A stretch of 39,844 bases of DNA, from assembly GCA_021372155.1 (NCBI GenBank), contig JAJFUZ010000398.1, positions 1-39,844 on the forward strand. The letters run 5' to 3'. Position 1 is the first letter of the stretch, and each line of letters starts with the position of its first letter. Shown here piece after piece: positions 17,105 to 23,102 of this stretch. The position numbers and the translations under genes are program-made. The stretch is from Parachlamydia sp. (lineage in GTDB: Bacteria; Chlamydiota; Chlamydiia; Chlamydiales; Parachlamydiaceae). Below the pieces are notes generated by a model. The model had not been told where the DNA came from. It saw nothing but the letters and a program-made list of their open reading frames with translations, and did no database searches.

Positions 17105-17152
17105 TTGACGCTAAACGCTTGTTGTATATCTAGTGTTGTGCAATACTAGATA
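17105..17152 (+). promoter_or_regulatory. Promoter with overlapping palindromic operator
   Basis: TTGACG at 17105-17110, a 16-base spacer and TATCTA at 17127-17132 form a sigma70-like promoter for the gene at 17196. The -10 lies inside a dyad: TATCTAGT (17127-17134) and ACTAGATA (17145-17152), with inner TTG/CAA arms also pairing. That makes a nearly complete 26-base palindrome. A repressor binding there would block the -10; which protein binds is unknown. Confidence 0.5.
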
Positions 17153-17195
17153 CGTGCCGGGTAGAGATTAACAAACAAATCAAGAAGGAGTATTT

Positions 17196-17447
17196 ATGGA
17201 CCAGGAGCAATTAAAAAAACTGGAACAATTTGATAAAGGAGTCGACACAGCAAACGCGATCCTTAAGTTGATTAAGGAGCGACATCCGAATATCAATGAG
17301 GACATCGAGGCCATAGCGGACTCGCTAAGAATATGTCTAGTTACCATTTTGGACGAACAATGCTCAAAAGCCTTGTTTGCAGATATAATGTCAAAAGCTA
17401 AATGCATTGAAGAAGCAAAGGAGAAAGCGAATGAAGAAACAAGATGA
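17196..17447 (+). CDS. Small helical protein, resembles the paralogous array
   Basis: 83 aa, ATG 17196 with AAGGAG at 17184-17189. Pattern: 'N-A-I-L-K-L-I-K-E-R-H-P-N-I', a hydrophobic helix 'I-A-D-S-L-R-I-C-L-V-T-I-L', and a charged Lys/Glu-rich end. This echoes the small-protein layout seen at 10760-11931. First gene of a rightward operon leading into the YqaJ nuclease. Function unknown. Confidence 0.65.
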   Translation: MDQEQLKKLEQFDKGVDTANAILKLIKERHPNINEDIEAIADSLRICLVTILDEQCSKALFADIMSKAKCIEEAKEKANEETR

Positions 17448-17679
17448 GATACATGATTCTAAAGCAAAACTTCTGGACTTGGCCAAGCGATATATCAAGT
17501 TACGTTCAGGTAAAGAGACCGAGATACCCGATGAGGAGTTGTGGATCTTAGTCGAAAAGTCAATGAGCCAAACGCTGATGTCAAAGGTCCTCAATAAGGA
17601 AGAAGCAATGTCGTTTGCGGCTGCTGCAGCTAAATTTATAATGGAAAAGGAGATAGAAGAAACAAATGAAGATAATTAA
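17431..17679 (+). CDS. Small helical protein
   Basis: 82 aa, ATG 17431 with AAGGAG upstream, overlapping the previous gene by 17 bases and the nuclease gene by 14. Charged helical N-terminus, then 'E-L-W-I-L-V-E-K-S-M-S-Q-T-L-M' and an Ala-rich helix (EEAMSFAAAAAKFIM). No known domain. Tight overlap with the nuclease suggests co-translation. Confidence 0.6.
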   Translation: MKKQDEIHDSKAKLLDLAKRYIKLRSGKETEIPDEELWILVEKSMSQTLMSKVLNKEEAMSFAAAAAKFIMEKEIEETNEDN

Positions 17680-18526
17680 CCTAGAGCAAAATACCCCCGA
17701 GTGGCTCGAGTTCCGTCGGGGTAAGATTGGTGCAAGTGATGCGCCTATCATTATGGGTGTTTCCCCATACAGGACAGCATATGAGCTGTATCTTGACAAA
17801 ACAGAGGGGATAACCCAAGCCAAAAACGAGGCTATGAAGCGAGGCTCATTTCTCGAAGATGATGCTCGTCGTCAACTCAAGTTAGACTTAAGGCTATCAG
17901 GAGATATTGGGCCAGCGGTGCTGCAATCAGAGGAGCATGAGGAGTTTATAGCTAGTCTAGATTGTTTTACTCCAGAGACTGGCTTTATGTCTGAGATCAA
18001 ATGCCCTAACGAAGCAGACCATTTGATGGCCGTTGCGGGGAAGATTCCAGAGAAATACTATCCTCAATTGCAGCATCAAATGTACGTGGCTGGAGCAAGT
18101 TCTAATATCTACTACAGCTATCGCCAAGGGCAAGGAGTCTTTGTTGTCTGTCCTAGAGACAATGAGTATATCGCGAAGCTTGTGCAAAAAGAGATGGAGT
18201 TCATTGAGAATGTTCGAGCAGGGATACCGCCAGCTCTTAGCGATAAGGATTTCGTGGAGAGGTTCGATATGGAGTTCCTAACCTATGCTAGGTCATTCGA
18301 GTTGCTCAAGGAACAGATTAGTGAGTTGCAAACAAAGGAGCAGGCCCTCAAGGACAAACTCATTGAGATTGCCGCGGGCCAGAATTGCCGTGCTGGAAAT
18401 GTTCGTGTATCGAAGAGGTTTCGCAAAGGTTCTGTGGAGTATGCAAAGATCCCACAATTAGCGGAAATAGATCTCGAGCAATACAGAGGTAAACCTACGA
18501 GCTATCACGTGATAACTGTATGTTAA
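17666..18526 (+). CDS. YqaJ-family viral exonuclease
   Basis: 286 aa, ATG 17666. N-terminal signature 'E-W-L-E-F-R-R-G-K-I-G-A-S-D-A-P-I-I-M-G', then 'S-P-Y-R-T-A-Y-E-L-Y'. Nuclease residues sit in 'A-S-L-D-C-F' and 'M-S-E-I-K-C-P-N' (D...E-x-K core), followed by 'Y-P-Q-L-Q-H-Q-M-Y-V-A-G'. This is the lambda-exonuclease-like (PD-D/E-x-K) fold that makes 3' single-stranded ends. Its natural partner is the Bet annealing protein at 20095-20967, here on the opposite strand about 2 kb away rather than adjacent. Confidence 0.93.
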   Translation: MKIINLEQNTPEWLEFRRGKIGASDAPIIMGVSPYRTAYELYLDKTEGITQAKNEAMKRGSFLEDDARRQLKLDLRLSGDIGPAVLQSEEHEEFIASLDCFTPETGFMSEIKCPNEADHLMAVAGKIPEKYYPQLQHQMYVAGASSNIYYSYRQGQGVFVVCPRDNEYIAKLVQKEMEFIENVRAGIPPALSDKDFVERFDMEFLTYARSFELLKEQISELQTKEQALKDKLIEIAAGQNCRAGNVRVSKRFRKGSVEYAKIPQLAEIDLEQYRGKPTSYHVITVC

Positions 18527-18662
18527 AATGGCCCTGTTACTTGAAGCAATTTATCTTGCTACACGCACCCATGCAAACAGCCTGTTAGCACCAGGGCCAC
18601 ACTCATCTAAAAAGGACGAGCATAGGCTAATCCCCCGAATCCATTTAATGCAACGCATTTAT

Positions 18663-18705
18663 GGGGGAGGGGGGGGGCCGGGGGCAAAGAGGGGGGGAGG
18701 GGGAA
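18663..18705 (+). repeat. Cluster of G-runs
   Basis: Five runs of 5, 9, 5, 7 and 5 guanines occur within 43 bases. The strand could form a G-quadruplex. No similar tract exists elsewhere in the window. It may be a genuine structural site or an assembly artefact (poly-G miscalls). Confidence 0.6.
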
Positions 18706-18794
18706 AGAAGATACATGGCTCTTGACGGAAGTCCAATAGTTCTTATCTTCTTAACTCCCTAACTCCTTTACTCCTAGAGTCCCGATCTTTATCT

Positions 18795-18834
18795 GTTCAC
18801 TAGGAACAATTGTTCATTTTTTATTGAACAGTTC
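18795..18834. promoter_or_regulatory. Cluster of GAAC/GTTC dyads
   Basis: Three inverted arrangements lie within 40 bases: GTTC-N5-GAAC (18795-18807), GAACAATTGTTC (18804-18815) and GAACAGTTC (18826-18834). GAAC-N4-GTTC is the core of the LexA box known from Gram-positive bacteria, but a phage repressor operator or an origin-associated site is equally possible. Confidence 0.4.
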
Positions 18835-18985
18835 CTTACACCATACAGTTCCAAAAACGCACAGAATCGGGCTACAATGAACGATCGTACCATCAAACGT
18901 CTTTACACTCATTTTTCTCATTATAATTCAACCTTATTCAAATTAGAGGCCTTCCTATTGATTATACGACACCTACCCGATCCCA

Positions 18986-20050
18986 TTATGCATGCTCCTC
19001 GTATGAATCACTCCAGTCGCTTAGATCTATGTCTTTGTTTCTTCCATTCCCACGAACGAATCGCTCCACGATTGCGAAGAACCCATCTTCTCCATAGTCC
19101 ACCGAGTTAACACCTTTGTCATTTATGAGATAAACTGAGTAGTCACTTACAGAGACCCCTTGTGATGCATCAGGGTTTTCCTTCACGAATTTTTCCATGA
19201 TTCTTTTTCTCCTAGTCCTTTTCTCCATATCTGGAGGTGTTGTAGATTGAGGCTCTTTGGTGGTTTTTGTTTGTTTCCTATCTAGTTTCTTTTGATTATC
19301 TTCTGAGTAGAATTCCCATATTATATCAAATAAAGTCTTATCCTTGAATCCATTAGGGTATTTAGCTATCGATTTTCGTGCATTACTATAGTATTTCTCG
19401 AAGTTATCTCTACCCATTCTGGCAAGGAGTTGTTCCTCCTCCTGTCTCGTTAGCTCTGCTATTACTCGAGGTTTCTTGGGAGGAGGTTCTAAAGGTTTGG
19501 GTTGTGTTCTTTTGATTTTTTGGGAAGAGGTAGGTTGAGGTGCTTTGCGAGCTTCCACAGCAACTGCATTATTACCTATACCTACCTTTTCTTTAGATAT
19601 ATATATATCATTTATCTTATTGGGTGCACTCCAGTGCATGGGGGTATGCACTCCAGTGCGTGGGTATAAAATCTTTGATTGAATTTCTTGGTCAGCATCA
19701 AATGTTTTTTTTATTTCATCTCGACGGGACCATGTTTCAGGTGTCCAAATTTTTCTTTCATTTCCGTACTCTATTTCAACAATTATGAGACCGAGGCGTT
19801 TGAATTTGCTTATCATTTCCTGGATTCTTCGGGGCTTTTTATTGCACAGTTTTGCAAGGTAGGCATTGGACGCCCAGCAGAACCCATATTTATTCATCAG
19901 GGAGTAAATCGTTCCATAGAATATTTTTTCTGAGTCGAGGAGTGAAGGATCACTTGAGATAAATGTCGGGATTAGGTTAAAGTAGTGCTGCACAAGTTTT
20001 CCTCTTGTAGTGAAGTGGGTAAACTGGGGCGAAGCTTCTACTTCGCCCAT
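18986..20050 (-). CDS. Replication initiator, HTH-36-like (lambda O-type organisation)
   Basis: 354 aa from ATG 20050 (an upstream TTG at 20059 is possible). Residues 36-115 form a winged-helix/HTH domain: 'L-L-D-S-E-K-I-F-Y-G-T-I-Y-S-L-M-N-K-Y-G', 'S-N-A-Y-L-A-K-L-C-N-K-K-P-R-R-I-Q-E-M-I', and 'R-L-G-L-I-I-V-E'. This is typical of phage replication initiators. A low-complexity linker (Pro/Lys/Thr-rich) follows, then a helical region ('N-A-R-K-S-I-A-K-Y-P-N-G-F') and a C-terminal part. The codons for residues 131-142 contain a palindromic repeat pair flanked by an AT-rich tract (see 19585-19663), as in lambda O, where the origin lies inside the gene. It probably recruits the DnaB helicase. 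Confidence 0.75.
   Translation of the reverse strand: MGEVEASPQFTHFTTRGKLVQHYFNLIPTFISSDPSLLDSEKIFYGTIYSLMNKYGFCWASNAYLAKLCNKKPRRIQEMISKFKRLGLIIVEIEYGNERKIWTPETWSRRDEIKKTFDADQEIQSKILYPRTGVHTPMHWSAPNKINDIYISKEKVGIGNNAVAVEARKAPQPTSSQKIKRTQPKPLEPPPKKPRVIAELTRQEEEQLLARMGRDNFEKYYSNARKSIAKYPNGFKDKTLFDIIWEFYSEDNQKKLDRKQTKTTKEPQSTTPPDMEKRTRRKRIMEKFVKENPDASQGVSVSDYSVYLINDKGVNSVDYGEDGFFAIVERFVRGNGRNKDIDLSDWSDSYEEHA
19585..19663. repeat. Candidate replication origin: two iterons plus AT-rich tract
   Basis: TGCACTCCAGTGC occurs at 19625-19637 and 19647-19659, with a 22-base period and similar flanks (R-TGGG). Each copy is itself a dyad (GCACT/AGTGC). Immediately to the left is an AT-rich stretch with an alternating AT run (19585-19620). 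The block lies inside the initiator coding region just after the HTH domain, the same arrangement as the lambda origin in gene O. Confidence 0.6.
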
Positions 20051-20094
20051 TTTTTTCAAACCACCAAACTCTACAGCGCAAACAGAATTAACGT

Positions 20095-20967
20095 CTAGCC
20101 AACATTTCTAGCATCATCTTGATTTTCTCGATTGAGGGACCAATCAGTTAAAGCGGTGAGGAAACTTTCTCTAGAGGATGGACCACCTTTCTTGATCCTA
20201 TCCAAGATATCTATGTTTGGATAATTCTTCTGGAAATCAGTTACATAGGCAAAAATATCCTCAGCTCCAACAAAGTCCATGTCCATTTTCTGGCTCTGTA
20301 GGTACTGGAAGATCTGTACCGCAAGCATCATGGTATCAGACTTAGCCGCTATGGGCTCTATAGGTTGTACAGATTGCATAGGCTCTGCAGACTCATTAGG
20401 GATAAAAAATTGTTCCTCGACACTATCGCATTCTTCTAGCTGATCGATTTTACCCTCTTTGCCAACTTCCTCAACGGTGTATAGGCCAGCAACTTTTGTG
20501 CTAAATGCTCTGCGCAGAGCCCTAGACTCAGCGCATTTTTCCAACATAACGGACGGCATTTGCTTCCACATCGGCCCTGAACTCTTCCCATACTCACACA
20601 TTAGGGCTGTAGCCGAAACTTCATGCCACGTCCCGTCCATGGTTTGTTTCTTTACGAAAACCTTTGCAGCTTGCAGGTTGCCTGCCTTGTCATAAGCAAA
20701 TTGGGTGTCTCTACCTGGTGCATATCTCCCTGTTCGCTCTGCGATAGCCCTCAATCCATCAATTGTGACGATCATGGTCATTTTGCCGCCCATTTTGACA
20801 AACTGGAGTTGTCTCATAAATGGATTCAGCTTGTAGAGCTTACAGCAATGGAAAAAAAACTCGCACTCCTCTGGCGATGAGCCTTTGCAGTAGAGCTCTT
20901 GGATTAAAGCCTTTTTGGCCTCTAGCCCCCTATCGAAGCTATCTTCTCTCACGGTCATTTCGTTCAT
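20095..20967 (-). CDS. bet: Phage recombination protein Bet (single-strand annealing)
   Basis: 290 aa, ATG 20967 with AAGGGGA upstream. Bet/RecT-type signatures: 'C-K-L-Y-K-L-N-P-F-M-R-Q-L-Q-F-V', 'T-I-D-G-L-R-A-I-A-E-R-T-G-R-Y-A', 'W-K-Q-M-P-S-V-M-L-E-K-C-A-E-S-R-A-L-R-R-A-F', and 'G-L-Y-T-V-E-E-V'. It anneals complementary single strands made by the YqaJ exonuclease. The C-terminal third (from about residue 190) is acidic and less conserved. It lies 45 bases upstream of the initiator gene in a leftward operon. Confidence 0.93.
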   Translation of the reverse strand: MNEMTVREDSFDRGLEAKKALIQELYCKGSSPEECEFFFHCCKLYKLNPFMRQLQFVKMGGKMTMIVTIDGLRAIAERTGRYAPGRDTQFAYDKAGNLQAAKVFVKKQTMDGTWHEVSATALMCEYGKSSGPMWKQMPSVMLEKCAESRALRRAFSTKVAGLYTVEEVGKEGKIDQLEECDSVEEQFFIPNESAEPMQSVQPIEPIAAKSDTMMLAVQIFQYLQSQKMDMDFVGAEDIFAYVTDFQKNYPNIDILDRIKKGGPSSRESFLTALTDWSLNRENQDDARNVG

Positions 20968-20984
20968 CTTGGGTCCCCTTTAAA

Positions 20985-21218
20985 TTATGCGCAATGTATG
21001 CTTTTATGCGTTTTATATGCATCTTTGTAAATATTTCTTTCTTCCTCTGTGATCATCAGCAGGAATTCCAGTCGTGAAATCTGGGCTTCGAGATGGAAAA
21101 TCTCTCGCTCGTAAAATTCATCCCTTGGTATGCTAGTTAAACTTGGTGCCGCTACCTCGTGCATCTTGTGACCGCTCAGGCGATTCTGGCTAAGGGTTGT
21201 TTGGGCGGTGTTATTCAT
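20985..21218 (-). CDS. Small coiled-coil protein
   Basis: 77 aa from ATG 21218 (MNNTAQTTL), with AAGGAGAG upstream. The C-terminal half is a heptad-type coiled coil ('E-R-E-I-F-H-L-E-A-Q-I-S-R-L-E-F-L-L'). The phrase 'I-F-x-L-E-x-Q-I-S-x-L' also occurs in the protein at 22866, suggesting shared ancestry or convergence. Unknown function; same operon as Bet. Confidence 0.6.
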   Translation of the reverse strand: MNNTAQTTLSQNRLSGHKMHEVAAPSLTSIPRDEFYEREIFHLEAQISRLEFLLMITEEERNIYKDAYKTHKSIHCA

Positions 21219-21220
21219 TT

Positions 21221-21481
21221 TTACTCTCCTTCCTCTTCTTCTAGTTCTTCCTTTTTCGCAATCTTTCGAATGGCGCCGATACTGTCTAGCCAATCTGATT
21301 TAAATCCACGGTATTCGACCTCAAAGTCTTCATTTCGGAACGCTGTGACGTCGCTTTTGGTAACCATGGGATTCTCGCGCCTTCCTGGCTTGAATTTAGA
21401 CATACACAACGCACGTGTTATTGGGCAATCAGGATAAAATATTTGCCCTAATGGCGATGCTGACTTGATACGTATTTTCAT
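21221..21481 (-). CDS. Hypothetical protein, first gene of the Bet operon
   Basis: 86 aa from ATG 21481 (MKIRIKSASPLGQIFYPD); the minus strand has AAAGGAGG nine bases upstream, which fixes this start rather than a longer upstream one. Contains two cysteines ('D-C-P-I-T-R-A-L-C-M') and an acidic Glu-rich C-terminus. Not recognised. Confidence 0.6.
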   Translation of the reverse strand: MKIRIKSASPLGQIFYPDCPITRALCMSKFKPGRRENPMVTKSDVTAFRNEDFEVEYRGFKSDWLDSIGAIRKIAKKEELEEEEGE

Positions 21482-21508
21482 TTTATAGCCTCCTTTGTAT
21501 TGGCTCAT

Positions 21509-21538
21509 ATTGCACATTGTACGTTGCACATTGTGCAT
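21509..21538. promoter_or_regulatory. Repeated palindromic operator candidate
   Basis: TTGCACATTGT occurs at 21510-21520 and 21524-21534, and TGCACATTGTGCA (21525-21537) is a perfect 13-base dyad. It sits in the 153-base gap between divergent starts (21481 leftward, 21635 rightward), the expected place for an operator controlling both operons. Confidence 0.45.
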
Positions 21539-21634
21539 CATGCGGGACATTTGTGTCATCAACAAAGACAATAAAAAAACAATTGCATCAAAACATCTTT
21601 TTATCTATGAGAAGAAAAAAAGAAGGTGTAATGC

Positions 21635-22231
21635 ATGTTTTCTTTTGAATTAAAGGGAGATCCAATCCCATGGAAGCGTCCTGGACGAAATAATAAGACG
21701 GGTGCCATATACGACCAGCAAAAGTTCGAAAAAGAACAGCTTCGCTGGTTGCTTAAAAGTAGATATCGTGAAGAGCCTCTCAAGGTGCCCGTAGAGGTTC
21801 AATTCACGTTTTATATGCCGATACCAAAATCCACAAGTGGTCCACGAAGACGAGACATGCTATATGGTGTGCTTAAACATATGTCAAAGCCTGATTGTGA
21901 CAATATGTGTAAGTTTTATCTTGACGTGATGAACGAAACAATTTATGAAGACGATTCGCAAGTTTTTAAGCTATCGATGCAGAAACTCTATGCGACAGAG
22001 CCTTGTACATTGATTGAGATCAGTCCATATGTGTGTGATTTTGCTAAACAAATGGAGGCGAAAAAGGCTCATGAGGATGATACAGGAGAGGGTGGAGAGG
22101 GAAAATTTCCTGGAGTTTGTCCTCGCAAGTCGGGAAATACAATCCCTTTTCTGCCAAAAGATCGTATCGATGGAGGGGGAGATCGAGGGGGTTGTCTACC
22201 AGATAGGGATTCGACCCACGACCCTGAGTGA
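21635..22231 (+). CDS. rusA: RusA-type Holliday junction resolvase
   Basis: ATG 21635 with AAGGTG upstream. N-terminus 'F-E-L-K-G-D-P-I-P-W-K-R-P' and the acidic catalytic region 'S-K-P-D-C-D-N-M-C-K-F-Y-L-D-V-M-N' with D87 and D89, then 'Y-E-D-D-S-Q-V' (D106/D107), match RusA. RusA proteins are usually about 120-140 aa; here the frame runs to 198 aa. The last 60 residues are glycine-rich, unlike a folded domain, and lie over another reading frame that looks more protein-like. A base-level indel or true overlap is possible. It resolves branched DNA before packaging. Confidence 0.9.
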   Translation: MFSFELKGDPIPWKRPGRNNKTGAIYDQQKFEKEQLRWLLKSRYREEPLKVPVEVQFTFYMPIPKSTSGPRRRDMLYGVLKHMSKPDCDNMCKFYLDVMNETIYEDDSQVFKLSMQKLYATEPCTLIEISPYVCDFAKQMEAKKAHEDDTGEGGEGKFPGVCPRKSGNTIPFLPKDRIDGGGDRGGCLPDRDSTHDPE

Positions 22232-22262
22232 GGATTATGAACCAGTAAAAAAGGAGGAACCA

Positions 22263-22418
22263 TTGCCATTAATTAAGAGCGCAAAGCCAGCGGCTATTGC
22301 CAAGAATATAGAAGAAATGCAAGCAGCAGGGCACCCGCACGACCAAGCAGTTGCAGCGGCTATGACCACTGCCAAACAGTCCAAGAAGGCCAAGAAGAAA
22401 AAGAAAAAAGGTAGATAA
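22263..22418 (+). CDS. Small basic phage protein (PLIK family pattern)
   Basis: 51 aa from a TTG start at 22263, chosen because AAGGAGG lies at 22250-22256. Sequence begins (M)PLIKSAKPAAIAKNIEEM and ends in a Lys-rich tail. Small phage proteins with 'P-L-I-x-x-x-x-x-x-A-I-x-x-N-I-x-x-E/M' and 'Q-A-V-A-I/A-A' are common and of unknown function. The same frame is open back to 22071, so a 115-aa version starting at ATG 22071 is also possible. Confidence 0.65.
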   Translation: MPLIKSAKPAAIAKNIEEMQAAGHPHDQAVAAAMTTAKQSKKAKKKKKKGR

Positions 22419-22419
22419 A

Positions 22420-22590
22420 ATGCAGAACGAACGAAAAGAGCTCCCCAGCGTAGAATTGAGCTTAAAGTTTTTAGCGTGGGATGTAAAGCAAATGAAGGAA
22501 GTCTTCATTGACCTAAACAACAATATCAAGATCCTAATCGGAATGTCGCGGGCAAAATCGGCCTCTCCTCATGATGCGCCCCCATTCTAA
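22420..22590 (+). CDS. Hypothetical small protein
   Basis: 56 aa, ATG 22420, one base after the previous stop, with AAAAGG upstream within the previous gene. Helical ('L-S-L-K-F-L-A-W-D-V-K-Q-M-K-E-V-F'), C-terminus Pro-rich. Not recognised; supported by packing and followed by a terminator-like hairpin. Confidence 0.5.
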   Translation: MQNERKELPSVELSLKFLAWDVKQMKEVFIDLNNNIKILIGMSRAKSASPHDAPPF

Positions 22591-22745
22591 GGAAGCGTTG
22601 GCGCTGAGACATCAGCGTCAGTTTTCGTTTCCGTAGTTGGCGTCGAGTCGACTACATCATCAGCAATGCCGTGGGTATCGGTCATAATGATACTCACGGT
22701 GCATCCAGAGCAAATAGTTAAGCAAACAAGTAAAGAAATAAGCAT
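22587..22745 (-). CDS. Small lipoprotein candidate
   Basis: 52 aa, ATG at 22745. N-terminus MLISLLVCLTICSGC is a hydrophobic signal ending in a lipobox-like C-S-G-C; the rest is Thr/Asp-rich and short. The size and Cys-anchored design recall outer-membrane spanins, but it lacks an obvious inner-membrane partner overlapping it. It overlaps a terminator-like hairpin and the end of the plus-strand gene by 4 bases. Confidence 0.5.
   Translation of the reverse strand: MLISLLVCLTICSGCTVSIIMTDTHGIADDVVDSTPTTETKTDADVSAPTLP
22599..22634 (+). terminator. Terminator-like hairpin
   Basis: Stem GGCGCTGA (22600-22607) with TCAGCGTC (22612-22619; one G-U pair), loop GACA, then AGTTTTCGTTT. It lies just after the rightward operon ending at 22590. 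Confidence 0.5.
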
Positions 22746-22865
22746 ACAATCCACATAGTAAAGATTTTATTTTAAATATCTTTTCTTATCATAATCTTGT
22801 GCATAATTCAAACGCAGTACTAAACTCTGTGTTTCGACATATATCATCATAATTTCGAGGCACAC

Positions 22866-23102
22866 ATGCAAGCGGAACAGATCGAATTGTTCGAGTTGAC
22901 AGAAACCGATATCCTGAAGAAAAAGATCTTCTTGTTGGAATCACAAATATCAAACTTGCGTAAAGGGATCTTCGTTCGTCACGATACCTTGTTCAAAATG
23001 TATGTTGAGATGAAGAACGAACTGGAAGATCTGAGGAAAATAGTTGCTCCCCAGAATATCGAGCCGCTAAATTGCCAGAGGATACCCTTTAAGCAATCTT
23101 AG
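22866..23102 (+). CDS. Small coiled-coil protein
   Basis: 78 aa, ATG 22866 with GAGG upstream. A leucine/isoleucine-rich coiled coil ('I-L-K-K-K-I-F-L-L-E-S-Q-I-S-N-L') followed by 'Y-V-E-M-K-N-E-L-E-D-L-R-K-I'. Shares the 'I-F-x-L-E-x-Q-I-S-x-L' phrase with the protein at 20985-21218. It ends inside the 3' end of the convergent tail-fibre gene (14-base overlap). Function unknown. Confidence 0.6.
   Translation: MQAEQIELFELTETDILKKKIFLLESQISNLRKGIFVRHDTLFKMYVEMKNELEDLRKIVAPQNIEPLNCQRIPFKQS

Larger units (their letters stand above)
18527..18985. other. Gene-free convergent interval
   Basis: 459 bases between the stops of the YqaJ gene (+) and the initiator gene (-). It holds the G-run cluster (18663-18705) and the GAAC/GTTC dyads (18795-18834), listed separately. 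Short open frames on the plus strand here have no ribosome site and one is built from glycine codons of the G-runs, so I see no gene. No U-tailed hairpin terminator was found. Confidence 0.5.

Noticed and set aside
18528-18725. 65-aa open frame with poly-glycine end
   Set aside because: Built from the G-run tract, no ribosome site, no recognisable domain.
18877-19110. Plus-strand 77-aa open frame opposite the initiator's 3' end
   Set aside because: Half of it is antisense to the initiator gene; no clear ribosome site.
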